A stretch of 39,267 nucleotides of DNA from Thermaerobacter marianensis (GTDB lineage: Bacteria; Bacillota; Sulfobacillia; DVGY01), in the NCBI GenBank assembly GCA_020724425.1, contig DYGY01000022.1, forward strand, positions 1 to 39,267, given 5' to 3'. Each line of letters opens with the position of its first letter. The stretch's first letter is position 1. A model generated the notes under the pieces. It was not told the DNA's origin. It saw only the letters and a program-made list of their open reading frames with translations, and did no database searches. This document shows, in pieces, positions 28,081-37,199 of the stretch. The position numbers and the translations under genes were made by a program.

Positions 28081-28690
28081 ATCTTAGAAAAGGATTATTC
28101 TCTTTTTCGATATTAATAGTCGTTTCATCCTCATGTCCCGGCAATACCCGGGTATCATCGGGCAATTTAAATAACTTATCCTTAATGGATTTCATCAAAG
28201 CATCATGGGATGACCTAGGAAAGTCAGTCCTACCAACACTATTGGCAAATAGGGTATCACCGGTAAATAACAAGCCATGACCATAAAGAGAAATACTCCC
28301 CGGAGTATGACCCGGAGTATGGATAACATCCAAAGACATACCAGCAAACTCAACCCTATCTCCTTCAGCTAAGAACCTATCAGGGCTTGGTAACTTGGGA
28401 ATCTCAATACCAAAATTCATTGCTTGCTGATTAGCTATCTCATATAAATACAAATCTTCCTCATGAATCAATATCTCCACATTCTCATCTTTTAAATCAG
28501 CTACTGCTCCAACATGATCAAAATGCCCATGAGTCAAGACTATGTACTTAAGCTTAAAACCCTTCTCCTCAAGAAAACTCTTAATGCCTTGACCATTACC
28601 CCCTGGATCAATAACCAATGCCTCATCTTGATCCATGATAATGTAACAATTCACACCCAATGGTCCTACAACAAGTCTGTACAGATGCAA
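28079..28690 (-). CDS. MBL-fold metallo-hydrolase, glyoxalase II-like
   Basis: The 203-residue metallo-beta-lactamase-fold protein has VLTHGHFDHVGAVADL (metal ligands HxHxDH, about 53-68), VIHTPGHTPGSISLYG, FTGDTLFANSVGRTDFP and a final RVLPGHEDETTI. This set matches the YcbL/YqgX-type glyoxalase-II-like subgroup, which hydrolyses thioesters such as S-lactoylglutathione or related small thiols. The C-terminal substrate domain of true glyoxalase II is absent. The start is TTG at 28690, six bases past AAGGGTGA. It is transcribed divergently from pstS and ends in an overlapping terminator. The physiological substrate is unknown. Confidence 0.9.
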   Translation of the reverse strand: MHLYRLVVGPLGVNCYIIMDQDEALVIDPGGNGQGIKSFLEEKGFKLKYIVLTHGHFDHVGAVADLKDENVEILIHEEDLYLYEIANQQAMNFGIEIPKLPSPDRFLAEGDRVEFAGMSLDVIHTPGHTPGSISLYGHGLLFTGDTLFANSVGRTDFPRSSHDALMKSIKDKLFKLPDDTRVLPGHEDETTINIEKENNPFLR

Positions 28691-28733
28691 TATATCTCAC
28701 CCTTTCCATACTAGATTTTAGCATAACACAAAC

Positions 28734-28797
28734 TTAACACATTAAACTCAAAAATTAACAACACATTCACGGTTAATTAACCTGACATAGCTACAAT
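28734..28797 (+). promoter_or_regulatory. PhoP-box array and promoter of the pst operon
   Basis: TTAACA (28755), TTCACG (28766) and TTAACC (28777) recur at exactly 11-base steps, the spacing of PhoP direct repeats in Bacillus; another TTAACA lies at 28734, one base off phase. A -10 box TACAAT follows at 28792-28797, with no -35 box, as expected where PhoP occupies the -22 to -60 region. This predicts induction on phosphate starvation. Confidence 0.7.
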
Positions 28798-28829
28798 GAA
28801 ACTACAAAACAGAAAGGGGTAATGCTAAG

Positions 28830-29771
28830 ATGTTTTCCAGAAAAACCCGCTATCTCCTGCCTGTACTCCTTCTAGCAGTAGCGTTTTTAGCTGCCGGCTG
28901 TGGACAGGAAACAACCGATAAAGATGGTCTCTCCGGAACCATAGCTATCGATGGCTCTAGTACAGTATTTCCAATAACCGAGGCAGTTGCTGAAGAATTT
29001 CAGAAAATCAATAAAGATGTACGTGTCACAGTCGGAATATCAGGTACAGGTGGTGGCTTTAAGAAGTTTTCCGCTGGCGAAACAGATATCAGTGGTGCTT
29101 CTAGACCAATCAAAGATGTAGAAAAAGAACTAGCAGAAGCCAATAATATTGAATATATTGAACTTCCCGTCGCCTTTGACGGCATTTCCGTTGTAGTTAG
29201 TGCAGACAACGATTTTATCGATTGCTTAACAGTTGAAGAACTACAAATGATCTGGGAACCCGAAAGCAAAGTCACAAAATGGAGTGATATTCGCCCAGAA
29301 TGGCCCAGCAAAAATATTAACCTCTATGCCCCAGGCACTGACTCAGGAACCTTCGACTACTTCACCGAAGTCATCAATGGCAAGGGTGGTGCCAGTAGGT
29401 CAGACTTTACAGCCAGTGAAGATGATAATGTTCTGGTGGTTGGCGTTGCTAATGACAAATATGCACTTGGCTACTTTGGTTACGCCTATTACGTAGAAAA
29501 CCAGGACAAATTGAAGGTTGTCAGTATTGATGGCGGTAACGGTTGTATTCTACCAACAGACGAGTCCATTAACAATGGAACCTATTCTCCTCTATCTCGT
29601 CCCATCTTTATCTATGTCAATACCGCTTCCCTGCGGAAGCCGGAAGTAGAAGAGTTTGTTCGCTTCTACCTGACAGAAGGTATAGAGCTAATTCCCCAAG
29701 TTGGTTACATTCCTTTACCGTCATCATACTACACACAAGGTCTAGAGAAAGTGGATCAAGTCGTTCGCTAA
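28830..29771 (+). CDS. pstS: Phosphate ABC transporter substrate-binding lipoprotein
   Basis: PstS captures phosphate outside the membrane and delivers it to PstCA. The 313 residues start with a basic N-terminus and a hydrophobic helix ending in the lipobox LAAGC (Cys24), so the mature protein is lipid-anchored. Phosphate-site motifs are [44 protein letters not shown] and the [12 protein letters not shown] loop. The ATG is preceded by AAAGGGG at nine bases. It is the first gene of pstSCAB behind a PhoP-box array, and a strong hairpin separates it from pstC, which would give more PstS than membrane subunits. Confidence 0.97.
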   Translation: MFSRKTRYLLPVLLLAVAFLAAGCGQETTDKDGLSGTIAIDGSSTVFPITEAVAEEFQKINKDVRVTVGISGTGGGFKKFSAGETDISGASRPIKDVEKELAEANNIEYIELPVAFDGISVVVSADNDFIDCLTVEELQMIWEPESKVTKWSDIRPEWPSKNINLYAPGTDSGTFDYFTEVINGKGGASRSDFTASEDDNVLVVGVANDKYALGYFGYAYYVENQDKLKVVSIDGGNGCILPTDESINNGTYSPLSRPIFIYVNTASLRKPEVEEFVRFYLTEGIELIPQVGYIPLPSSYYTQGLEKVDQVVR

Positions 29772-29780
29772 AAAATATCC

Positions 29781-29812
29781 AGCGCTCTCGTGATCCACGG
29801 GAGCGCTCTTTT
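29781..29812 (+). terminator. Intra-operon hairpin between pstS and pstC
   Basis: AGCGCTCTCGTG (29781-29792) and CACGGGAGCGCT (29796-29807) form a 12-bp stem with one G-T pair and a 3-base loop, followed by CTTTTT. It has full intrinsic-terminator form but lies inside the operon, so it probably attenuates reading into pstCAB. Confidence 0.8.
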
Positions 29813-29833
29813 TACCAAAAGGAGCTGTTCAGA

Positions 29834-30733
29834 GTGCTTAGAAAAATAAATGATAATAAGGAAAGACTTATTCACATTGGTCTTTTTTTAATAGCAATGA
29901 TCTCTGTCCTTACTACAGCAGGTATTATCTATACACTGATTAGTGAATCAATACCTTTCTTTCAGAATGTATCCCTAAAGGAGTTTCTGACAGGTACCCG
30001 CTGGGCTCCCCTTTTCCAACCACAAAGCTTTGGAGTCCTTCCTTTATTAAACGGTACTTTCCTTGTCGCGGGAATAGCTGCCCTAATAGCCATTCCTTTA
30101 GGCCTTGGCAGTGCTATTTACCTTAGTGAATATGCGCCTGAAAAAGTACGTAAAACAATTAAGCCAATCCTAGAAATACTAGCGGGAATACCGACTATAG
30201 TCTATGGATATTTTGCCCTTTCCTTTATCACCCCGATTATTAAATTCCTCTTTCCACAGGCCAATATTTTCAACGCTTTAAGTGCTGGGATAGTGGTAGG
30301 GATAATGATTATCCCAATGGTATCTTCCCTGAGTGAAGATGCCATGCTGGCCGTACCCCAATCCTTAAGAGAGGGTGCCTATGCTCTTGGAGCAACAAAA
30401 TTTGAAGTTGCTATCAAGGTAGTGGTACCGGCAGCCTTTTCAGGAATAACCTCAGCCTTCATCCTTGGCATCTCTAGAGCCATCGGTGAAACCATGATTG
30501 TAACAATTGCAGCAGGAGCAACACCGAAAATGACCCTTAATCCCTTAGATAGCATACAAACAATGACAGCCTATATAGTTCAGGTAAGTTTGGGAGATAC
30601 ACCTCATGGCAGTATCGAACATCAAACAGTCTATGCGGTTGGACTAACTCTCTTTGTTATCACACTGTTAATGAATATCCTTGCCCAGATAATTAGCAGA
30701 CGCTTCCGGGAGGTATATGGCAATGCACGCTAA
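29834..30733 (+). CDS. pstC: Phosphate ABC transporter permease PstC
   Basis: PstC is one of two membrane subunits of the high-affinity phosphate importer. The 299 residues contain six predicted membrane segments, the first at about 13-35. The cytoplasmic EAA-type coupling loop reads [28 protein letters not shown]. Other family motifs are [14 protein letters not shown] and [15 protein letters not shown]. The start is GTG at 29834, nine bases after AAAGGAG. It follows the intra-operon hairpin and overlaps the start of pstA, pointing to coupled translation of the two permease subunits. Confidence 0.96.
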   Translation: MLRKINDNKERLIHIGLFLIAMISVLTTAGIIYTLISESIPFFQNVSLKEFLTGTRWAPLFQPQSFGVLPLLNGTFLVAGIAALIAIPLGLGSAIYLSEYAPEKVRKTIKPILEILAGIPTIVYGYFALSFITPIIKFLFPQANIFNALSAGIVVGIMIIPMVSSLSEDAMLAVPQSLREGAYALGATKFEVAIKVVVPAAFSGITSAFILGISRAIGETMIVTIAAGATPKMTLNPLDSIQTMTAYIVQVSLGDTPHGSIEHQTVYAVGLTLFVITLLMNILAQIISRRFREVYGNAR

Positions 30734-31586
30734 GAAAATGCAACAGCGTAAACAAAAAAACCATCTCTTCAAGAATCTCTCTTTTTTCATGACACTAATT
30801 ACTATTACTGTCCTATTCCTGTTGCTTTATGATGTCTTCAAAGATGGCATCGGTTGGCTTAACTGGAACTTCCTTACCAGCTATCCTTCAAGATTTCCAG
30901 AACAAGCTGGTATCAAATCAGCTTTAGTGGGAAGCCTCTGGATGATTTCTTTAACCATGCCCATAGCCATACCTATAGGAGTTATGACAGCAATCTACCT
31001 CGAAGAATATTCTCCTGAAAATCGTTTAACCACATTTATCCGGGTTAATATAGCCAATCTGGCCGGAGTTCCATCTATTGTCTTTGGCATCCTCGGACTC
31101 ACCATTTTTGTGCGTACCCTTGGTCTAGGTAGAAGTGTTCTAGCAGGCTCCCTGACCATGGCACTATTAATTCTACCAATTATAATTGTGGCTTCCCAGG
31201 AAGCAATCCGTAGTGTTCCTAACTCCTTAAGAGATGCCTCTTATGCCTTAGGAGCAACACGTTGGCAGACAATACGCTACACCGTACTACCTGCTTCTTT
31301 GCCTTCAATTCTAACAGGAATAATCCTAGCTACCTCTAGAGCTATTGGCGAGACAGCACCATTAATTATGATTGGAGCTTTAACCTATATAGCTTTTCTA
31401 CCTTCAGGTCCACTAGACTCCTTTACCGTATTACCAATACAAATCTTTAACTGGACCTCAAGACCAAATGCTGACTTCCATGGCTTAGCTGCAGCAGGAA
31501 TTATCGTACTGCTAGCAGTCCTTTTATTCTTAAATACAACTGCCATTCTCTTACGTAACAAATATCAAAGGAGGTTAAATGACTAA
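30723..31586 (+). CDS. pstA: Phosphate ABC transporter permease PstA
   Basis: PstA is the second membrane subunit and pairs with PstC. The 287 residues have six predicted membrane segments (first about 23-44), the coupling loop [28 protein letters not shown], and the family motif [15 protein letters not shown]. The ATG at 30723 is nine bases past GGGAGG; an ATG two codons earlier (30717) is only three bases from it and less likely. The gene overlaps the end of pstC, and its stop overlaps the pstB start as TAATG, so pstC, pstA and pstB form a tightly coupled unit. Confidence 0.95.
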   Translation: MHAKKMQQRKQKNHLFKNLSFFMTLITITVLFLLLYDVFKDGIGWLNWNFLTSYPSRFPEQAGIKSALVGSLWMISLTMPIAIPIGVMTAIYLEEYSPENRLTTFIRVNIANLAGVPSIVFGILGLTIFVRTLGLGRSVLAGSLTMALLILPIIIVASQEAIRSVPNSLRDASYALGATRWQTIRYTVLPASLPSILTGIILATSRAIGETAPLIMIGALTYIAFLPSGPLDSFTVLPIQIFNWTSRPNADFHGLAAAGIIVLLAVLLFLNTTAILLRNKYQRRLND

Positions 31587-32323
31587 TGCTTCTCTCTATC
31601 AAAGACCTTTCAGTATCCTATGGTAAAAATCAAGCACTTAAGAATATAAACTTAGATATAGAACCTAACACCGTAACAGCAATAATAGGACCATCAGGCT
31701 GTGGCAAAAGCACCTTCTTGCGCAGCCTTAACAGGCTGACAGAACTTACACCCAACACAACCACAAGAGGCTCCATCAACTACAAAGAGCACAATATCTA
31801 CGAGATGGATCCCATGGAAGTTAGATACCATATCGGTATGGTCTTTCAAAAGCCTAACCCCTTCCCAAAGTCAATATATGAAAATGTCGCCTTTGGTCCA
31901 AAGCTCAATGGTTATGATAACAACCTTCAGGAAATAGTTGAAGAATCTCTTAAGAAAGCGGATCTCTGGCTAGAGGTTAAAGACAGACTAAAAGACAATG
32001 CCTATACCCTCTCCGGGGGACAACAACAACGACTCTGCATTGCCAGATCATTAGCAGTAAAGCCGGACATTCTCTTAATGGATGAACCAACATCAGCTCT
32101 TGATCCCCTTTCCACAGCAAAAATCGAGGACCTAATGACCACCTTAAAAGAACATTACACCATCATAATAGTCACCCATAACATGCAACAGGCAGGGAGA
32201 GTAGCAGACAATGTAGCTTTCTTCCTTAACGGAGAATTAATTGAATATGGTTCCTCTGAAAAGATATTTACAAAGCCGTTTGACAAACGAACAGAAGACT
32301 ATATAACAGGGCGTTTTGGTTAG
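31586..32323 (+). CDS. pstB: Phosphate ABC transporter ATP-binding protein
   Basis: PstB powers phosphate import by ATP hydrolysis. The 245 residues are typical. Walker A is GPSGCGKST (about 33-41), the Q-loop is in [21 protein letters not shown], the signature is [16 protein letters not shown], Walker B is [14 protein letters not shown], and the H-loop is [13 protein letters not shown]. The start overlaps the last base of pstA, with AAGGAGG shortly upstream. No phoU follows, although it often does in this operon; an unrelated EamA transporter comes next. No clear terminator was seen in the 68 bases after the gene. Confidence 0.97.
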   Translation: MLLSIKDLSVSYGKNQALKNINLDIEPNTVTAIIGPSGCGKSTFLRSLNRLTELTPNTTTRGSINYKEHNIYEMDPMEVRYHIGMVFQKPNPFPKSIYENVAFGPKLNGYDNNLQEIVEESLKKADLWLEVKDRLKDNAYTLSGGQQQRLCIARSLAVKPDILLMDEPTSALDPLSTAKIEDLMTTLKEHYTIIIVTHNMQQAGRVADNVAFFLNGELIEYGSSEKIFTKPFDKRTEDYITGRFG

Positions 32324-32391
32324 AGCTTCTTTGCAGGGATACCACTAACTCTGTCGTAATAGTCTTCTAACAACCTAACGGAGTGTATTCT

Positions 32392-33279
32392 ATGAACTCA
32401 TACTATCTTGGTATAGTCCTTGTATTCCTATCAGCCATTGGCTTTGGTGTCATGCCAATCTTTGCAATCTACGCCTATGCAGAAGGTATAGATGTCATCA
32501 CCCTGCTCTGTCTTAGGTTCAGCCTAGCTGCAATAATCTTCTTTGCCTATTCAAGAAGACTCTTGATAACCACAAGACTTACTAAGAAGAATATGCTCTC
32601 CTTCTTTATTCTTGGAGGAATACTCTATACAGCTCAATCATTTTCATATTTTTCATCAGTAAAGTATATACCAGCATCACTAACAGCACTAATCCTCTAT
32701 ACTTACCCTATTTTTGTTGCTATCCTAGCTCTGCTTATAGAGAAAGAACCTTTAGGTAGACAGACAATCATCTCTATTGGCCTTTCTCTTCTAGGGCTAA
32801 CTCTGGTGCTTGGCACAACAACAGAGTTAAATACTCTGGGTATTGCCTTTGCTTTTTTAGCAGCAATAGTATACTCTCTTTACATTACAATAGGTAATAG
32901 GGTGGTGCAAAAGACACCACCCCTAATCACCAGTGCTTTTGTAGCTTTATTTGCAGCCCTTAGCTTCTTCCTTATCGGTAATTTGACTAATAGTCTGAAC
33001 TTTAGTCTAAGCTTCATAACCTGGCTGTCTATCCTAGGCATAGTGCTTTTCTCAACAGTATTAGCCATGTTTACCTTCTTTAAAGGCCTAGAATTAATTG
33101 GTTCAACTAGAGCTGCCATCCTAAGTATGCTAGAACCCCTGGTAACCATCTTCTTTATGGCTATACTTTTTTCTGAGCATCTAACTCTCGTTCAACTCTT
33201 TGGTGCTCTCTTAGTTCTCTCTGGTGCCATACTAGTGATTCTAACCAGACAACCTACTCATACCTTAGAGCCTCAATAG
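32392..33279 (+). CDS. EamA/DMT family transporter
   Basis: This 295-residue membrane protein has about ten hydrophobic helices in two EamA repeats, with YFSSVKYIPASLTALILYTYPIFVAILA closing the first and GSTRAAILSMLEPLVTIFFMAILFSE the second. DMT exporters move amino acids, metabolites or drugs; the substrate cannot be told from sequence. The ATG at 32392 lies eight bases past CGGAG; a GTG three codons earlier is the alternative. It follows pstB by 68 bases and may be read through from it. Its last 26 bases overlap the 3' end of the convergent exporter permease gene. Confidence 0.88.
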   Translation: MNSYYLGIVLVFLSAIGFGVMPIFAIYAYAEGIDVITLLCLRFSLAAIIFFAYSRRLLITTRLTKKNMLSFFILGGILYTAQSFSYFSSVKYIPASLTALILYTYPIFVAILALLIEKEPLGRQTIISIGLSLLGLTLVLGTTTELNTLGIAFAFLAAIVYSLYITIGNRVVQKTPPLITSAFVALFAALSFFLIGNLTNSLNFSLSFITWLSILGIVLFSTVLAMFTFFKGLELIGSTRAAILSMLEPLVTIFFMAILFSEHLTLVQLFGALLVLSGAILVILTRQPTHTLEPQ

Positions 33280-34453
33280 GGTCTAGCTTTGAAGCCTTGC
33301 TAGCTGGATATACCCCAAAAATCATACCCACCACAAATGAGAATGATAGAGCCAACAAGATAGAGCTGACACTAATCAAACTTGGTAGCTCTAACAAGAT
33401 AGTCAACAGCTTAACCAAACCGGCACCAACTAGAATACCCAAGAGACCACCTATTAAAGAAAGTACTAAAGCCTCTATCAAAAACTGATACAAAAGATCT
33501 CTTCTTTTAGCACCAATAGCCTGTCTGATACCAATCTCCTTAGTTCTTTCAGTAACTGAGACAAGCATAATATTCATAATACCAATACCTCCGACTAGAA
33601 GAGCAATACCGGCAATTCCGGCAATAACAGCTGTCAAAATACTGGTTATTTCCTCTACAACATCGATGGTCTGTTCTAAACTGAGAACCTCAAAACGATT
33701 AGGCCCATGTCTCCTCGCTAAAATGTTCTCTATCTCTTTGGCTGCATCTAAAGTGACCTCACTGCTTTCTGCAGTGGCAAACAGAAGATAAAACCCATAA
33801 TCACCGGTCATTCTCTGCATAGCCGTATAGGGAATCAAAACAGAATCATTGCCAATATCATTGGCAACAATCCCCATCCCCTGTTTCCTTTCCTCAATGA
33901 CACCTACAACCGTAAACTGCTGCCCATTTAAATAAAAGACTTCACCTACTACCCTATCACTATCAAACAGACTCTTAGCAACATCTGTTCCAATTACCGC
34001 CACTCTATTACCTTCCTTGAAATCATACTCAGAGAAGAATCTCCCAGACTCGATATTTACATTCCTGATTTCCCTGTAATCCTTACCAACACCTGTAGCG
34101 CTGATGTCTTTAGTATCTTTAACAGTCTTAGCTGTTGACTGCATACTGATTTGAGGTGATACAGCCTTAACATACCTGGCCTGCGCCTCTATTGCCTGAA
34201 TATCCCCATTATCCATAGTGACTAGACGATCCCAACTACCATGTCCGGAATCCTGCCTAGGGAACACCCAGATTAAATTAGAACCCAGTCCTTCCAATTC
34301 ACCCAGTATCACTGCCTGTCCCCCAGCTCCAAGAGCAATTACTACTATGACAGCAGCCACACCAATAATTATCCCTAACATAGTTAACATTGACCTTAAC
34401 TTGTTAGCCCAAAGCCCTTCTAAAGCAAGCAGGAGGTTTTCTAGAAGATTCAC
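33254..34453 (-). CDS. MacB-like ABC transporter permease (YknZ-type)
   Basis: The 399-residue permease has the MacB/FtsX plan: one membrane helix near 20-43 (LTMLGIIIGVAAVIVVIALG), a large extracytoplasmic MacB domain (about 45-265), and three C-terminal helices with IGIMNIMLVSVTERTKEIGIRQAIGAKRRDLL before the second. Such proteins are mechanotransmitters and not channels. The start is GTG, overlapping the ATPase stop as GTGA, so translation is coupled. With the ATPase, the adaptor and a YIP1 protein it forms a YknWXYZ-like set; in Bacillus that set protects against the SDP cannibalism toxin. Whether it does so here is inference. Confidence 0.92.
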   Translation of the reverse strand: MNLLENLLLALEGLWANKLRSMLTMLGIIIGVAAVIVVIALGAGGQAVILGELEGLGSNLIWVFPRQDSGHGSWDRLVTMDNGDIQAIEAQARYVKAVSPQISMQSTAKTVKDTKDISATGVGKDYREIRNVNIESGRFFSEYDFKEGNRVAVIGTDVAKSLFDSDRVVGEVFYLNGQQFTVVGVIEERKQGMGIVANDIGNDSVLIPYTAMQRMTGDYGFYLLFATAESSEVTLDAAKEIENILARRHGPNRFEVLSLEQTIDVVEEITSILTAVIAGIAGIALLVGGIGIMNIMLVSVTERTKEIGIRQAIGAKRRDLLYQFLIEALVLSLIGGLLGILVGAGLVKLLTILLELPSLISVSSILLALSFSFVVGMIFGVYPASKASKLDPIEALRYE

Positions 34454-35139
34454 CGAGTCCTCACCTCCTGCCAGATATCACTGACAATCTCTCCATCCAT
34501 AAAACGTATAACTCTCTTAGCATAAGCAGCAACCTCTTCTTCATGGGTAACCACAAGAATAGTTACACCTTCCCTGTTCAGTTCAGAAAATATCTCCATT
34601 ACTTCCCTGCTCGATTTGGAGTCAAGATTGCCTGTTGGCTCATCAGCTAAAAGAACCTTAGGCCTATTAACCAGTGCTCTAGCCAAGGCGACTCTCTGAT
34701 TCTGCCCACCGGATAACTCATTCGGTCGATGATATAATCGCTCTGCCAGACCCACACGGTCTAAAGCCATCGTTGCTAGCTGACGCCTTTCTCTTCTTGA
34801 TACCCCTGCATAAATCAAAGGTTGCTCCACATTCCTAAGAGCAGTCATCCTCGGTAGAAGATTAAAACTCTGAAAAACAAAACCAAGGTGACCACTCCGC
34901 ATCAAAGCAAGCTCATCTTTAGTCATCCTTGAGACATCTCTCTCTGCCAAAACATACTTACCTGTAGTTGGTTTATCAAGACAGCCGATTATATTCATTA
35001 AGGTAGATTTTCCAGATCCAGAGGGCCCAGTTACAGCCACAAACTCCCCGGCTGCAATGCTTAAATTAATATCATGTAAAGCCCTAACCTCTACCACACC
35101 AGTACTGTATACTTTAGATACCCCACTTAAACTAATCAT
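34450..35139 (-). CDS. ABC transporter ATP-binding protein (MacB/LolD-type, YknY-like)
   Basis: The 229-residue ATPase has Walker A GPSGSGKST (about 39-47), the Q-loop FVFQSFNLLPRMTALRNVEQPLIYAG typical of the MacB/LolD branch, the signature LSGGQNQRVALARALV, Walker B VLLADEPTGNLD and the H-loop VTHEEEVAAYAKR. It energises the adjacent MacB-type permease. Its ATG overlaps the adaptor stop (ATGA), and its own stop overlaps the permease start, so three genes in a row are translationally linked. Confidence 0.95.
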   Translation of the reverse strand: MISLSGVSKVYSTGVVEVRALHDINLSIAAGEFVAVTGPSGSGKSTLMNIIGCLDKPTTGKYVLAERDVSRMTKDELALMRSGHLGFVFQSFNLLPRMTALRNVEQPLIYAGVSRRERRQLATMALDRVGLAERLYHRPNELSGGQNQRVALARALVNRPKVLLADEPTGNLDSKSSREVMEIFSELNREGVTILVVTHEEEVAAYAKRVIRFMDGEIVSDIWQEVRTR

Positions 35140-36371
35140 CTTCTGATGACCTCAATTGCATCGCCATCCCGTAACGCTTCCAGAGTATCTAACCTGCCTA
35201 CAAGTATCTCATCATACTCATTCAGACCTGATAGTACCTCCACTTCAGTCATGGTTCTCAGACCGGTACTAATTGGTCTCCATCTAGCTACCCCTTCTTC
35301 ATTGACAAAGACCCCCGTCTTACCATCTCTTTCTAGAATAGCTTCAGAGGGAATAACAAGGACATTCTCCCTTTTGCCCAGAACAAAATTAGCATCAACT
35401 GTCATACCAGTTCTTAATAGCCCTTTAGGATCTTCAGTAATGACTTCCACATTAAAGGTCACCACATTCCCCTGTTTAACTCCTTCAGGTGCAATGAAAC
35501 TCACTTCTCCATAAAAAACCTCATCAACTAGAGCCAGCGTAGTTATCTCAACCTGCTGTCCCACACTGACCTTGCCAATATCTATCTCATCAACTAAAGC
35601 GATAATTCTTAAACTAGAAACATCAGCAACAGTAGCCATATTACTACCCTTGTTAACATAGTCTCCCTCACGTACATTAACAGCCATGATTAGACCATTC
35701 TCAGGGGAATACACCTCTGCCTTGCTGTACTCAGTATTTGCTCTTAATATTTGTTCTCTAGCTGAATCAACATTAAGCTTTGCCAAAGCTACCTCTTCAG
35801 GCAATACTCGATTAGCTTCAATACTCAATTGAGCTAACTCTAAAGCAGCTTTAGCTTCCTCTAATCTCTTTTCAGCAGTCTGCCTTGAAGCATCCCAGGG
35901 TGGTAGATTAGATACCCTATCATAATCTATCTTTGCCTGGGTATATCGAGCCTCTGCCTGTACTAGCTCCTGTTCCTTCTGCTTCTCATACATCTCAACT
36001 CTTTTTTCCAGCTGTGCCAAAGCCAGTTCAGCAGAGGCTAGCTGTTGTTTCGCTCTGTTAATTTCCTCTAACAGAGATTCATTAGAGAATTCAAACAGAA
36101 GATCCCCGGTCTTAACAGTATCCCCAACCTCTATCTCAACAAGATCTATTCTTCCAGCTAACTCAGACTTAACATATGTCTCTTTTAAGGGATTTACCTC
36201 TCCCTTAGCAGCAACCCTATTAACGATATCCTTTCTTCCAAGTATTTCTCCTGTTACGGGTATACCTTTGCTACGATCCTGTTCCTTATAGAGATTGGCA
36301 AAGGCCAAACCCCCTATAGAAACTGCAAGAATTGTAATCCAAACGACCTTGCTTGATAGTAACTTGTTCAT
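35136..36371 (-). CDS. HlyD/RND-type membrane-fusion adaptor (YknX-like)
   Basis: The 411-residue adaptor has one N-terminal membrane helix (about 8-26, VVWITILAVSIGGLAFANLY), then a lipoyl/barrel-sandwich half (YVKSELAGRIDLVEIEVGDTVKTGDLLFE), a coiled-coil hairpin (about 112-200, rich in Glu, Lys, Ala and Gln), the second half-motif GLIMAVNVREGDYVNKGSNMATVAD, and beta-barrel and membrane-proximal domains ending EILVGRLDTLEALRDGDAIEV. In a Gram-positive cell it works with the MacB-like pair at the membrane. It is 22 bases downstream of the YIP1 gene and overlaps the ATPase gene by four bases. Confidence 0.92.
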   Translation of the reverse strand: MNKLLSSKVVWITILAVSIGGLAFANLYKEQDRSKGIPVTGEILGRKDIVNRVAAKGEVNPLKETYVKSELAGRIDLVEIEVGDTVKTGDLLFEFSNESLLEEINRAKQQLASAELALAQLEKRVEMYEKQKEQELVQAEARYTQAKIDYDRVSNLPPWDASRQTAEKRLEEAKAALELAQLSIEANRVLPEEVALAKLNVDSAREQILRANTEYSKAEVYSPENGLIMAVNVREGDYVNKGSNMATVADVSSLRIIALVDEIDIGKVSVGQQVEITTLALVDEVFYGEVSFIAPEGVKQGNVVTFNVEVITEDPKGLLRTGMTVDANFVLGKRENVLVIPSEAILERDGKTGVFVNEEGVARWRPISTGLRTMTEVEVLSGLNEYDEILVGRLDTLEALRDGDAIEVIRR

Positions 36372-36393
36372 ATACTCCCCCCTAGTGCCCTAG

Positions 36394-37053
36394 TCAGACC
36401 AATCCGGCTATCCAAGCAGATACAAACATACTGACAAGCCATAAACCTACTATCAACCTACTAGAACGTGCTACATCTATTCTGTTAAAGACCGAATACC
36501 CAACAATAACAAGCACAAGCATCCAGATGTTAAAAGGATTTAAAGCCGTTGCTAAATTAAATAGAAATGGTGAAACATCTTCACTAAGAAACACCGCCGC
36601 ACTAAAAGACGTATCCACCAAATCACCACCAGCAAACTTAACAAACAACACTTGCAGGAGTCCTCCCAAAAACGTCGGTACTGCAAAAGCATAACCAACA
36701 ACAGTTAGTAGCTGACGATAACTTGCTTCTGCTCCTACAAACTGCCCAACAAACAAGAGAATTAAAGGAATCAACAATATCGGTAATACCGAAAATACGA
36801 CCCCTACATACACACCATAATGCACACCCGTTAGAGACATCTCTATCATTTCTACTGGCATTTCCATTGCAATTAACTCTCTTCTTGTCATCGCTAGAAT
36901 TTCATCTAACAACAATGAGACAACTAAAATACTTCCAGCCATCATGGCAATTATCGGCTGCCAAACAGGAGTAGCTTCATACCTAGACAACTCTTCAAAG
37001 GTCTTTCCCGGCTCCCAGACTACCCTTACAAGCGCTTCCCACGGATTCAGCAT
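36394..37053 (-). CDS. YIP1 family membrane protein (YknW-like)
   Basis: This 219-residue protein opens with the Yip1 pattern MLNPWEALVRVVWEPGKTFEEL (a short cytosolic amphipathic start) and then has about five hydrophobic helices, with LLTVVGYAFAVPTFLGGLL in the middle and ALNPFNIWMLVLVIVGYSVF near the end. In Bacillus the Yip1 protein YknW helps assemble the YknXYZ exporter. Its position as first gene, ahead of adaptor, ATPase and permease, matches yknWXYZ. GGGAGG lies about ten bases before the ATG, and the promoter at 37105-37133 drives it. Confidence 0.85.
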   Translation of the reverse strand: MLNPWEALVRVVWEPGKTFEELSRYEATPVWQPIIAMMAGSILVVSLLLDEILAMTRRELIAMEMPVEMIEMSLTGVHYGVYVGVVFSVLPILLIPLILLFVGQFVGAEASYRQLLTVVGYAFAVPTFLGGLLQVLFVKFAGGDLVDTSFSAAVFLSEDVSPFLFNLATALNPFNIWMLVLVIVGYSVFNRIDVARSSRLIVGLWLVSMFVSAWIAGLV

Positions 37054-37104
37054 AGAAATTATCCTCCCATCACAGTGTATTAATACGGTGGTACAGTTGG
37101 TCTC

Positions 37105-37133
37105 AGTATATCATTTTAAGCCAATACCCGCAA
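37105..37133 (-). promoter_or_regulatory. Promoter of the yknWXYZ-like operon
   Basis: On the minus strand TTGCGG (37128-37133), a 17-base spacer and TATACT (37105-37110) preceded by TGA form an extended -10 promoter about 50 bases before the YIP1 start. A 10-bp palindrome GTATTAATAC (37077-37086) lies just downstream and could bind a regulator. Confidence 0.5.
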
Positions 37134-37140
37134 TTGAAAC

Positions 37141-37189
37141 TTGACAATTCTCTCCATTGTAGATACTGTATATATATAATATATACAGT
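37141..37189 (+). promoter_or_regulatory. Autoregulatory operator of the GntR gene
   Basis: A 25-bp dyad at 37165-37189 has perfect 11-bp arms (ACTGTATATAT and ATATATACAGT) around ATA. It lies between a consensus -35 box TTGACA (37141-37146) and the ribosome binding site of the GntR gene at 37190, covering the -10 and start region. Position and symmetry suit a dimeric repressor, most simply the adjacent GntR protein itself. Confidence 0.65.
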
Positions 37190-37199
37190 GAGGTGGAAG

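Noticed and set aside
32324-32391. phoU or a terminator after pstB
   Set aside because: The 68-base gap has no gene and no clear hairpin with a T-run, and the next gene is an EamA transporter.
36723-37144. Plus-strand frames opposite the YIP1 gene and across the divergent promoter region
   Set aside because: They run antisense to a good membrane-protein gene or over promoter sequence and have no ribosome binding site.
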